From Bacteroidota bacterium (GTDB lineage: Bacteria > Bacteroidota > Ignavibacteria > Kryptoniales > JAKASW01): a DNA stretch of 64,000 nucleotides. Below are positions 8,675 to 16,374 of the stretch, one piece after another; positions within the stretch are counted from its first letter, which is position 1; each line of letters starts with the position of its first letter. The stretch spans positions 186,001-250,000 of the forward strand of contig JAKAMG010000001.1 of the NCBI GenBank assembly GCA_021812985.1. Direction: 5' to 3'. The translations under genes were made by a program, and so were the position numbers. Under the pieces are notes generated by a model, which was given only the letters and a program-made list of their open reading frames with translations, did not search any database and was not told the DNA's origin.

Positions 8675-10525
8675 ATGGAAAGAAAGAAGATCCTTTGGGT
8701 AAGGCTGGACGCGATTGGAGACACGATCCTCGCCGCATCAATGCTCGCGCACATTTACGAGAAGTTTGACAAGCCGCGGATCACTGTCCTGTGTGAAGAG
8801 CACACCGCGGAGATTTACGAGGCAAGCCCATACGTTGAAAAGGTAATTGGCGCCGGAAAGATGAGGCTGTTTCTCGACTCGAAATACAGAAACGGCATCG
8901 TCCAGTATCTCCGGGAAGCTGGCTTCGATATCGCCCTCGATACAACCTGCTCGTGGATTCAACTGAGCGACCTCTTTCTTGTGGGAAGCATGGCCAAGGA
9001 AAAAATAGCCTTCGAAAACTTGGCTCAAATACCGACTGAGACCATGGAGAAAAGGCGGAAGGTATTCACACGCCTCGTCAGCTTTCGTGCTCCGTATGAG
9101 CCGGAGATGGAAAGGTATCGAGATTTTCTGGCCGATATGGGCATCGACGTGCCCGGATTGAACGCGACAATCTGGACGATGCCCGAGGATGACGCGTTTG
9201 CCGAGAGGCTGTTCGCGGAAGAAAATCTGGTGCCAGGGCTGACTCTGGCGCTCTTCGCTTTTGGCAGATCGCATCTGAGGACCTATCCGTACTACGGAGA
9301 GGCGCTGAGGGATGTTTGCGCGGAAAGGGGATTCTCAGTCATAGCGTTCGGTGACGGAGCGGCTTACAAATTCAACCAAGCCTGCCTGGACGAAGTCGGC
9401 GTGCGGTCGCTTAATCTGAGCGGCAAGCTCACCCTTCGGCAGACAGCGGCAGTAATGCGAAAATGCCGTATGGCCGTCGGTGCAGAGACCGGTCTAGCTC
9501 ATATGGCATGCGCGGTGGATATACCGAACGTCATCGTAATCGGGGGAGGGCACCTCGGTCGCTTCATGCCGTATACTCCAAAGACTTCGCTCGTGACGCT
9601 TCCCCTCGATTGCTTTAACTGCGACTGGTCCTGCAGGTATGAAAAGGCGCATTGTGTGATGGACGTTGACCCTTCCGTCATCGAATACGCGGTCAGGCAA
9701 ACACTTGAGAGTAATTCGACTTCGCCCCGTCTCTTCGTTCACCCTGCCGAAAGCTGGGAGGGGGGAAAGGGGAAGCCTTCATGGAGGATGGTTGAAAAGT
9801 TCATAAGGCCCGGAGTTGTGGAAGTAATCTCTCCACCTGTTGGTGAAAGAGCGTTGAGAAAACGACCGGCCGACGGAAGTGCTTTCAGCTTGATGCGTGG
9901 AGGAAAAGGGGGGAAGAAGCCACTCTCCGTCACAGAGACCATGAGCAGAGTTGAGGCCCTTAGAGACGAGGGGCGCATAGAAGATGCAATCGACGCCATC
10001 GAATCCGGGCTCCGGGAAAATCCTGGATACCCGGACCTCATGAATTTGAAGGCTGAGCTCATTTTGCAGGGAGGGAATGTAGAAGCGGCGAAGGAGGTAC
10101 TTTGGGAAGCCGTCCTGTCATTCCCGTTTGACACGAACCTGCTGAACAACATATCGGTTATCGAAGTTATGCAGGGGAGGCATGACTCCGCCCTAGGAAT
10201 GCTGCAGCGCGTCCTGGAGATAGAGCCTAAGAACGAGACCGCTCTTTCGAATCTGCAATATATTCAAAATGAAATTGAGGCAAGGACCAGGCTCGTTGAG
10301 GCGGAAGAGTCGATTCTCATGGAGGATTATTCTGCAGCAAGAAAGCTGCTTGCGGAGATACTCGCCGCTTATCCTTCTCACGAAGATGCCCTCTGTGACC
10401 TTGCTGTCGTTGAAGCCCGGGAGGGAAACACGGACGCAGCGCTTCGTTACCTGCAGAGGGTGCTTGGCGCGAATCAGTCGAATGAATACGCCGTGCAGCT
10501 CATGGAAAAACTTCTGCTGAGGTAG
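8675..10525 (+). CDS. Glycosyltransferase family 9 (heptosyltransferase-like) fused to TPR repeats
   Basis: Residues about 1-350 are a GT9 enzyme of the ADP-heptose:LPS heptosyltransferase type. It begins KKILWVRLDAIGD, has the sugar-nucleotide loop VGAETGLAHMA, and ends with a CFNCDWSC...C cysteine cluster common in the family. GT9 enzymes add heptose or related sugars to lipopolysaccharide core on the cytoplasmic face. Residues about 410-616 are tetratricopeptide repeats (for example ALRDEGRIEDAIDAIESGL and LLNNISVIEVMQGRHDSAL). I chose ATG 8675 because GT9 proteins start close to this motif; a TTG five codons upstream is possible. A TATATT lies 14 bp before the ATG, with no good -35. The gene stands alone, with no LPS cluster nearby. 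Confidence 0.85.
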   Translation: MERKKILWVRLDAIGDTILAASMLAHIYEKFDKPRITVLCEEHTAEIYEASPYVEKVIGAGKMRLFLDSKYRNGIVQYLREAGFDIALDTTCSWIQLSDLFLVGSMAKEKIAFENLAQIPTETMEKRRKVFTRLVSFRAPYEPEMERYRDFLADMGIDVPGLNATIWTMPEDDAFAERLFAEENLVPGLTLALFAFGRSHLRTYPYYGEALRDVCAERGFSVIAFGDGAAYKFNQACLDEVGVRSLNLSGKLTLRQTAAVMRKCRMAVGAETGLAHMACAVDIPNVIVIGGGHLGRFMPYTPKTSLVTLPLDCFNCDWSCRYEKAHCVMDVDPSVIEYAVRQTLESNSTSPRLFVHPAESWEGGKGKPSWRMVEKFIRPGVVEVISPPVGERALRKRPADGSAFSLMRGGKGGKKPLSVTETMSRVEALRDEGRIEDAIDAIESGLRENPGYPDLMNLKAELILQGGNVEAAKEVLWEAVLSFPFDTNLLNNISVIEVMQGRHDSALGMLQRVLEIEPKNETALSNLQYIQNEIEARTRLVEAEESILMEDYSAARKLLAEILAAYPSHEDALCDLAVVEAREGNTDAALRYLQRVLGANQSNEYAVQLMEKLLLR

Positions 10526-10535
10526 AAGGAGCGGA

Positions 10536-10553
10536 GCGGCACGAGGGTGCCGC
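10536..10553. terminator. Hairpin between convergent genes
   Basis: A perfect 7-bp stem (GCGGCAC/GTGCCGC, loop GAGG) sits between two converging genes. There is no clean T-tract on either side, so it may be a bidirectional or Rho-assisted terminator. Confidence 0.4.
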
Positions 10554-10567
10554 CCCAACACGGTTCT

Positions 10568-10912
10568 TTAATGCCTGACATTTGAGTTGTGCTTTGCCCT
10601 GTATATATGTCTGCTTGCCCGATTCTGCATCTTTCTTATCTGAGTCTTCTCTTTGCCGGTGAGTGCTCCTCCATTCATCGCTTTGTCCCTCATCTTCGTC
10701 CGTTGGATGCGAATCTGCTGCCGTTCAAGCCGCCTCGTCTCTCCTCTTGTAAGGGTCCCGCTTCTCACCCCCTGGGCAATCCGCCTCTGCTGATTTACCT
10801 CCCTGTGATTTATCACCGGCGTACGTTTTGACTGAGGCTTTACCTGTGCCATGGCGCTGCCAGTGAGGGCGGCCACCGCCGCGACTATCGCAATCAACCT
10901 TCCTGTCTTCAT
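10568..10912 (-). CDS. Small basic secreted protein with internal repeat (114 aa)
   Basis: A clear signal peptide (residues 1-22, ending GSAMAQ) precedes a very basic, Arg/Gln-rich helical protein. Two related units can be read, one around RIAQGVRSGTLTRGETRRLE and one around GGALTGKEKTQIRKMQNRAS, each with a Gly-x-Leu-Thr turn followed by a charged helix. The protein ends SRHIYRAKHN. Similar small periplasmic proteins with this ending are common in proteobacteria and uncharacterised; the charge suggests binding to nucleic acid or to acidic envelope polymer. An AACCGG/CCGGTT inverted repeat (10949-10968) lies in its upstream region. I know no function. Confidence 0.72.
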   Translation of the reverse strand: MKTGRLIAIVAAVAALTGSAMAQVKPQSKRTPVINHREVNQQRRIAQGVRSGTLTRGETRRLERQQIRIQRTKMRDKAMNGGALTGKEKTQIRKMQNRASRHIYRAKHNSNVRH

Positions 10913-11128
10913 CTTCTTACTCCTTCAGTTTGTTCTCTGGAACTTTTCAACCGGTCATTGTGCCGGTTCGTTTAATTACTTTGAGGAGCATTGGGCGCCG
11001 AGCGTTTAAGAAAAAATCGCGCAACGATTCACATAAACATTTTTTAATACAAGCATGAAATCTGTTTGGGAATGTGAGACAACGGCGTGGGACGCTGCGA
11101 AATCGTTCCGCTCCACGGGAATTCAAAC

Positions 11129-11157
11129 TTGGAATTGATTAACGTTAATTTTATAAT
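11129..11157 (+). promoter_or_regulatory. Predicted leaderless promoter of tsaD
   Basis: TTGGAA and a consensus TATAAT are separated by 17 bp, and TATAAT ends 6 bp before the ATG at 11164. Transcription should therefore begin at or within 1-2 nt of the start codon. No ribosome-binding site is present. Confidence 0.7.
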
Positions 11158-11163
11158 TCATTC

Positions 11164-12183
11164 ATGAATCTATTGGCTATAGAGAGCTCATGTGATGAAT
11201 GCTCGGCGGCCGTCCTTAAGGACGGGGAACTGAAATCGGTCGTTATTTCATCACAGCTCATACATTCCGAATACGGTGGTGTGGTGCCAGAACTTGCGTC
11301 GCGCGCGCACATGGAATTGATTGTGCCTGTGGTTGAGGAGAGTCTGAAGAAGGCATCTTTCTCAAAGGAAGAGATAGACTCAGTCGCGGTGACTTATGGT
11401 CCTGGTCTTGCCGGGTCGCTGATAGTTGGAATAAGCTTCGCTAAGGCCTTCGCGGCATCACGAGGCATACCGGTGGTCGGCGTGAATCATATGGAGGGGC
11501 ATCTTTATTCTGCGTTCCTAGAGGGAGACAAGCCCGAATTCCCCTTCATCGCGCTTGTCGTGAGCGGCGGTCATTCAATGCTCATACATGTCAAGGAACC
11601 TTACTCACATGAGCTCCTCGGCCAGACGCGCGACGACGCCGCAGGTGAAGCGTTCGACAAGGTCGCGAAGCTTCTCGGTCTCGGATATCCGGGCGGGCCG
11701 GTTATAGACAAGCTTGCCGCGGAGGGAAACCCGAAGGCCTTCAACTTCCCGCGTGCGTTCATGAATGGGGAGTCGTTCGAGTTCAGTTTCTCCGGAATAA
11801 AGACAAGCGTCCTGTACCTGCTGAAGGAACTGAAGTACGATCCTGAAAATAGAGATGACAAGCTGGTGCGTGACATCTGCGCCTCCTTCCAGGCGGCGGT
11901 TATCGACGTTCTTGTCGCGAAGACCATTGCGGCGGCCGGAAAGTTCCGCGTGAAATCCATAGCGGTCGCCGGCGGGGTGGCCGCTAATAAAGGGCTCAGA
12001 ACGGCGCTCCAAGCCGCAGCCCAGACGATGGGTGCAAAAGCTGTCTTCCCAAGACCGCTTTACTGTACAGACAACGCCGCCATGATCGGCATCGCGGCAC
12101 ATTTCAAGTATCTCAAATTCGGAATGGCTTCCGATCTTACGTTGAAGCCAATTCCCAATCTCCCCCTGAGTTTCCTCAATTGA
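11164..12183 (+). CDS. tsaD: tRNA N6-adenosine threonylcarbamoyltransferase TsaD
   Basis: TsaD transfers threonylcarbamoyl from threonylcarbamoyl-AMP to adenosine 37 of ANN-decoding tRNAs, working with TsaB and TsaE. The 339-residue length is standard. ESSCDE at residues 7-12 opens the ASKHA fold, the metal-binding pair is His109 and His113 in NHMEGH, and VSGGHS and the C-terminal CTDNAAMIG motif are intact. The start is set by homology and by a promoter whose -10 box is only 6 bp upstream, so the message is probably leaderless. The TGA stop overlaps the TTG start of trpA, making this the first gene of a tightly packed operon running towards 18 kb. Confidence 0.96.
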   Translation: MNLLAIESSCDECSAAVLKDGELKSVVISSQLIHSEYGGVVPELASRAHMELIVPVVEESLKKASFSKEEIDSVAVTYGPGLAGSLIVGISFAKAFAASRGIPVVGVNHMEGHLYSAFLEGDKPEFPFIALVVSGGHSMLIHVKEPYSHELLGQTRDDAAGEAFDKVAKLLGLGYPGGPVIDKLAAEGNPKAFNFPRAFMNGESFEFSFSGIKTSVLYLLKELKYDPENRDDKLVRDICASFQAAVIDVLVAKTIAAAGKFRVKSIAVAGGVAANKGLRTALQAAAQTMGAKAVFPRPLYCTDNAAMIGIAAHFKYLKFGMASDLTLKPIPNLPLSFLN

Positions 12184-12977
12184 ATAGAATAAAATCTGTG
12201 ATAAAGGCCGCCGCAGATTCCGGCGGCGAGAAGAAATTGTTGAGCGCGTACATAATGCCTGGCTTTCCCAAGGCCGATTCCACACTCCGTCTGCTGAAAG
12301 CAGCCGAAGCTTCGGGCGTGGATTTCGTCGAGCTCGGAATCCCTTTTAGTGATCCGCTTGCCGACGGCCCGGTGATTCAGAACGCCGCTCAGGTGGCCCT
12401 TGCGAACGGGATTACACCCCATTTGATCCTCGGATTGGTAAAGGAGTTTCGGAAGACATCGGCGCTTCCCGTAATACTAATGGGTTACGTTAACTCGTTC
12501 ATCAATGGCATAGGGGCAAACTTTCCGTCTCTCATTGCGGAAGCGGGAGTCGACGGTGTCCTGATGCCGGACCTATCGCTCGAGGAATCGGCGGAAATAA
12601 AGGAAAAGGTGGAGAGGGCCGGCCTCACCTTCGTGTCGCTTATGGCGCCTACGTCGAGCGACGAGAGGATCGCCGAAATAGATGCCAGCTCGACAGATTT
12701 CAGTTACTGTGTCTCCGTTACAGGCGTTACAGGCGCTAGAAAGAATCTCGTGAGCGGGGAGGTGGCGGATTTTCTTCGGCGCGTAAAAAAGATCGCTTCA
12801 AAACCTTTCGTTGTCGGATTCGGTATCTCGACGCCTGAGACAGCGAAGGAAGTAGCCCGGTTTTCGAATGGCGTTGTCGTAGGGTCGGCTCTGTTGCAGG
12901 CTATTTCAAACGCGCCGGAGCCTGAAAGAGCGGCCGGCGAATTCCTCGGCGGCCTGAGGACGGCATTAGGCAAATGA
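12180..12977 (+). CDS. trpA: Tryptophan synthase alpha subunit
   Basis: TrpA cleaves indole-3-glycerol phosphate to indole and glyceraldehyde 3-phosphate, passing indole to TrpB. The catalytic pair is present as Glu51 and Asp62 in VELGIPFSDPLADGP. The loop-6 region (SVTGVTGAR) and the phosphate-binding GFGIS and VVGSAL segments are also conserved. The TTG start overlaps the tsaD stop (TTGA) and the stop overlaps the next start (ATGA), so it is translationally coupled on both sides. TrpB and the other trp genes are absent from the window, so trpA is separated from its usual partners here and sits next to a chorismate mutase domain. Confidence 0.96.
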   Translation: MNRIKSVIKAAADSGGEKKLLSAYIMPGFPKADSTLRLLKAAEASGVDFVELGIPFSDPLADGPVIQNAAQVALANGITPHLILGLVKEFRKTSALPVILMGYVNSFINGIGANFPSLIAEAGVDGVLMPDLSLEESAEIKEKVERAGLTFVSLMAPTSSDERIAEIDASSTDFSYCVSVTGVTGARKNLVSGEVADFLRRVKKIASKPFVVGFGISTPETAKEVARFSNGVVVGSALLQAISNAPEPERAAGEFLGGLRTALGK

Positions 12978-14323
12978 ACGACATGAAATCGTTGAGGAAG
13001 AAGATCGACCGGCTTGACCGGCTGATCGTCAAACTCCTCAACAGACGCGCGCAATATGCCGATGAAATAGGGAAGATAAAGGAGAAACTCGGTCTCGATG
13101 TCTACTCCCCGGAGAGAGAGAAACAGGTCATCGAAAACGTCAGCCGGACCAATCCCGGTCCGCTCACCGATGACGCGGTCAGACGCCTTTATGAAAGGAT
13201 CATCGATGAATCGCGGAGACTCGAGCGCGAGAGCGCTGAGGAGAGACGAACCTCCATCCGCCCAGGGAAGTTCAGGGGACTAATGATGGGTGGCGCGTTT
13301 CGCCTGGACGGAGACGATATCTTCAAGGGAAAGAACCTTTTTCTCCTGATAGCAAGCGCGATGGTCGCACTGTTGATTGTGCTCCTCCTCTCTTTTGTCG
13401 TTCCATATCACAGCGCACGGGGTAAAGGTGTTGTCTTCTCGATTCCGCACGGTGAAACCGCGGACCAGGTTTATCGAAACCTGTCGAACGAGGGGATCAT
13501 TTCAAGCAGGTTCATCTTCAGAATAGCGGCGAGACTCTTCTCCATAGACCATAAGCTCAAGGCAGGCAAATATCTTTTCGCGGGGCACTATTCGGACTAC
13601 TACGTCATGACCATCATAGCTTCGGGCAAGAGCAACCTCATTGTCCATCTTACGATTCCAGAGGGAGTGACGGTCAGGGAAGTGGCGGGAATATGCCGAC
13701 GGGAAATAGGAACAGATTCGACGCTGTTTGTCCGTGAAGCGCTCGGAGATTCACTCGCCCAGGCCCTCGGAATTCCGTCAGAAAATCTCGAGGGTTTCCT
13801 GTTCCCCGAGACCTACGACCTCTATTATGGCACGGCCCCGGCCGAGGTCATAAAAAGAATGACAGACGAGTTCAAGCTTTTCTTCAACGACAGCCTCAAG
13901 TCGAGGGCGAGAGAGCTGAATTACTCCGTGAAACAAGTGGTGACTCTCGCGTCAATCGTGGAGGCCGAAGCGAGGATCGATTCCGAAAGACCGGTCATCG
14001 CAAGCGTGTACTACAACCGCCTGCGGAAGCACATGCCGCTTGAAGCTGATCCCACGATCGAGTATGCACTCGGCGAGCACACGCGCATCTATTACAAGGA
14101 CCTCAGGATCAAGTCCCCGTATAACACTTATGAGCATTACGGCCTTCCGCCAACGCCCATCTGCAATCCAGGGAGAAAATCGATCCTGGCGGCTCTGTAT
14201 CCCGATACGACAAGGTACCTGTATTTCGTCGCGAACGGAAAAGGAGGGCATCGGTTCAGTGTGACATTCAGCCAGCACAAGGAAGCGATCCGCAAGTACC
14301 GCAAGGCCATGATGAGAGAGTAG
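12974..14323 (+). CDS. Chorismate mutase (AroQ)-MltG endolytic transglycosylase fusion
   Basis: One uninterrupted 449-codon frame carries two unrelated enzymes. Residues 1-90 are a type II chorismate mutase (chorismate to prephenate): compared with the E. coli P-protein domain, Arg8, Arg25, Lys36, Arg48 and Glu49 match Arg11, Arg28, Lys39, Arg51 and Glu52, and Glu84 replaces Gln88, a change seen in fungal enzymes. Residues 122-143 are a transmembrane helix. The rest is MltG/YceG, which cuts nascent glycan strands in the periplasm. Catalytic Glu330 lies in SIVEAE, followed by NRLRKHMPLEADPT and the LPPTPI and GKGGH motifs. In MltG topology the mutase would be cytoplasmic. The start overlaps the trpA stop (ATGA). 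Domain calls are firm; joint function is unknown. Confidence 0.93.
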   Translation: MNDMKSLRKKIDRLDRLIVKLLNRRAQYADEIGKIKEKLGLDVYSPEREKQVIENVSRTNPGPLTDDAVRRLYERIIDESRRLERESAEERRTSIRPGKFRGLMMGGAFRLDGDDIFKGKNLFLLIASAMVALLIVLLLSFVVPYHSARGKGVVFSIPHGETADQVYRNLSNEGIISSRFIFRIAARLFSIDHKLKAGKYLFAGHYSDYYVMTIIASGKSNLIVHLTIPEGVTVREVAGICRREIGTDSTLFVREALGDSLAQALGIPSENLEGFLFPETYDLYYGTAPAEVIKRMTDEFKLFFNDSLKSRARELNYSVKQVVTLASIVEAEARIDSERPVIASVYYNRLRKHMPLEADPTIEYALGEHTRIYYKDLRIKSPYNTYEHYGLPPTPICNPGRKSILAALYPDTTRYLYFVANGKGGHRFSVTFSQHKEAIRKYRKAMMRE

Positions 14324-14330
14324 TCCTCGC

Positions 14331-15770
14331 GTGTCCATCTTTTCCCTCTTGAGGTTGAAAATAAAGCAGGCGACTTTAGGGGACAGACCTCGCGGGTTGT
14401 TCAAGTTTCTTCTCCCTGATTTCCTTGTCGGGATTTTCGTGGCGGTCTCATCGGACGGAATGGGCGCTGAAGAATTCGCCTTCCGGCTCGCGGTTGTTTC
14501 GATGGGGGTCGCCTTCTTTACTTCGCTTGCCGAGACGCGGAAGTTCTTTTTCAGCGCGGGAGACATGGAGAGGTTTTATTTTGTCCGTCCCACCGCCGCT
14601 TCCAGATTTTCATCGGTTGCCGGTATCACCCTCCTCAACCTCCTTGTCATACTGTCCGTATTTCTCCCCTCTGTTCTCCTTATTACCATGGGCGGGGTCG
14701 TACCGGCAAGTATCCTCGCGTGGTCGTTTGTCTCGCTTTGCGCTTCTGCTTCGTCCTTCTTCATCTTTGCATGGATCCTCTCTATTCTGCCGGGAAGGAG
14801 TGCCGATAGAATTTTGGCAATCTCCCAGCTTCTGATGGCCTTCGCTCTCCTCGCATTGTTTCAGCTGAGCCAGCATATCGCCTCTCCCTATGCTCTTAGT
14901 GTTGCGCTCCCCGTCTCCGTCGGCGTTTTGGTCCTGACATCAGCTCTATTCTTCCTGTTTCCTGTTTCGGAGAATCTTACCGAGGGTCTCCGGGAGCAGG
15001 CGACTGTCAGGTTCAATAGTTCATCCGGACTCGCGGCGGTGCTCAGAAGGCGCAGGTTGATCAACAGTGGTGAGGAAGAGGCGGGGTTTACGTTCCTCAT
15101 GGCAAACCTCCTGAGGAACACGTCGTTCAGACTGGCGACCATCGGAATCGCTGGGACGCCAGTTGTCGTGGCTGTCTATTGGACCATGCAGCACGCCCGA
15201 TTCCTCATGCCCGGGCTCGGGGGAGGCCTTGTCAGTCCCGAATTGTCCGCCCCTATTTCCTCGCTTGTCGTCTCGGGTGTGGTGGTCTACTACTTTGTAT
15301 CACAGAATACCCTCAGCGCCAGGGATTACGAAGCGGCCTGGCAATTCAATATCCAAACTGGTTTTGACAGGGGACGGTTCGTGCTTGGGGTTCGAAAGGC
15401 TCTGCTGTTGTCCGTTCATGTTCCGCTTACGCTGATACTCTTTCTCGTTCTCCTCTCCGGCAATTCGTTTCAAATATCCCTTTTGACCGCGCTCACTTTC
15501 TATTTCCTCTCGCACGTTGCAGCGACCTGGTTCTCCGTCATGCAGAAGAGATTCCCGTTCTCGATGCCCTTCACGCAGTTCGGTGCCATAGAGACAGTAA
15601 ACCTCATCTTTCTTTTGGCTTTCTCGTCGGGCGTGACTATCGCGCTTTATTATGCCTACGGAAGCCTGGGCGGAATATTGGGGTTGAATGTTTTTGCATT
15701 TATCTTAGTAGGAATTCTCGAGTTTTTCTCCACCCGAATAGTCAGAAAGAGGTTGATGCTGAATGCCTGA
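14331..15770 (+). CDS. Polytopic membrane protein of unknown function (479 aa)
   Basis: The GTG start lies 7 bp after the MltG fusion stop, behind GAGAGAG. The protein has about 12 hydrophobic segments. A polar cytoplasmic loop at about residues 215-250 (REQATVRFNSS and LRRRRLINSGEEEAG) splits it in two halves, and a second polar stretch lies near residue 335. The layout resembles ABC-2-type exporter permeases, but no ATPase gene is adjacent and no diagnostic motif is visible. It overlaps ubiX by 8 bp and belongs to the tsaD-to-lipoprotein operon. The function is not recognised. Confidence 0.6.
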   Translation: MSIFSLLRLKIKQATLGDRPRGLFKFLLPDFLVGIFVAVSSDGMGAEEFAFRLAVVSMGVAFFTSLAETRKFFFSAGDMERFYFVRPTAASRFSSVAGITLLNLLVILSVFLPSVLLITMGGVVPASILAWSFVSLCASASSFFIFAWILSILPGRSADRILAISQLLMAFALLALFQLSQHIASPYALSVALPVSVGVLVLTSALFFLFPVSENLTEGLREQATVRFNSSSGLAAVLRRRRLINSGEEEAGFTFLMANLLRNTSFRLATIGIAGTPVVVAVYWTMQHARFLMPGLGGGLVSPELSAPISSLVVSGVVVYYFVSQNTLSARDYEAAWQFNIQTGFDRGRFVLGVRKALLLSVHVPLTLILFLVLLSGNSFQISLLTALTFYFLSHVAATWFSVMQKRFPFSMPFTQFGAIETVNLIFLLAFSSGVTIALYYAYGSLGGILGLNVFAFILVGILEFFSTRIVRKRLMLNA

Positions 15771-16374
15771 GAGGCAGAGAAAGATAATCGTTGGGGTGAC
15801 CGGGGCGAGTGGGGCGATTTATGCTCTTCACACGATTCGTGCCCTACTTAATCACGGCGTGGAAGTCCACCTTGTTATATCTGATTATGGTGCCTATGTG
15901 GTGGAGACCGAAACAGACTTCAGGCTGAAGGGGACCTCGCTAATAGACGCTTTCAGGGAGAAATACCCCGATACTAAGCTAACGGGAGAAATAGTCAGGT
16001 ACAGCAACAAAGACCTTGCCGCGTCGATATCGAGCGGTTCCTTCAGGACAGACGGAATGGTGGTCGTCCCATGTACGATGAAGACGCTGGCCGGGATAGC
16101 ACAGGGGATAACCGGCAACCTGATCGAGAGGGCGGCCGATGTCACGCTTAAGGAAGGGAGGAGGCTTGTACTCGTTCCCCGCGAGACACCGTTGAACAAG
16201 ATTCATTTGAAGAATCTTCTTGCGGCCGCTGATGCCGGGGCGCATATCCTACCTGCCATGCCCGCCTTCTATCAGAAGCCGAAGACAATCGAGGAGCTCG
16301 CGGATTTCGTGGCCGGGAGAATCCTCGCCCTGTTTGGAATCGACGCAAACCTTTTCGAGCCGTGGGAAAAGTAA
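15763..16374 (+). CDS. ubiX: UbiX-family flavin prenyltransferase
   Basis: UbiX makes prenylated FMN, the cofactor of UbiD-type decarboxylases, from reduced FMN and dimethylallyl phosphate. The 203-residue length is normal. The FMN loop GVTGASGAIYA is at the N-terminus, followed by the GSFRTDGMVVVPCTMKTLAG core and the VPRETPLN segment. UbiX homologs act in ubiquinone, futalosine-menaquinone and aromatic-acid pathways. No ubiD homolog is in the window, so the partner is elsewhere. Its stop region overlaps the start of the following lipoprotein gene. Confidence 0.95.
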   Translation: MPERQRKIIVGVTGASGAIYALHTIRALLNHGVEVHLVISDYGAYVVETETDFRLKGTSLIDAFREKYPDTKLTGEIVRYSNKDLAASISSGSFRTDGMVVVPCTMKTLAGIAQGITGNLIERAADVTLKEGRRLVLVPRETPLNKIHLKNLLAAADAGAHILPAMPAFYQKPKTIEELADFVAGRILALFGIDANLFEPWEK

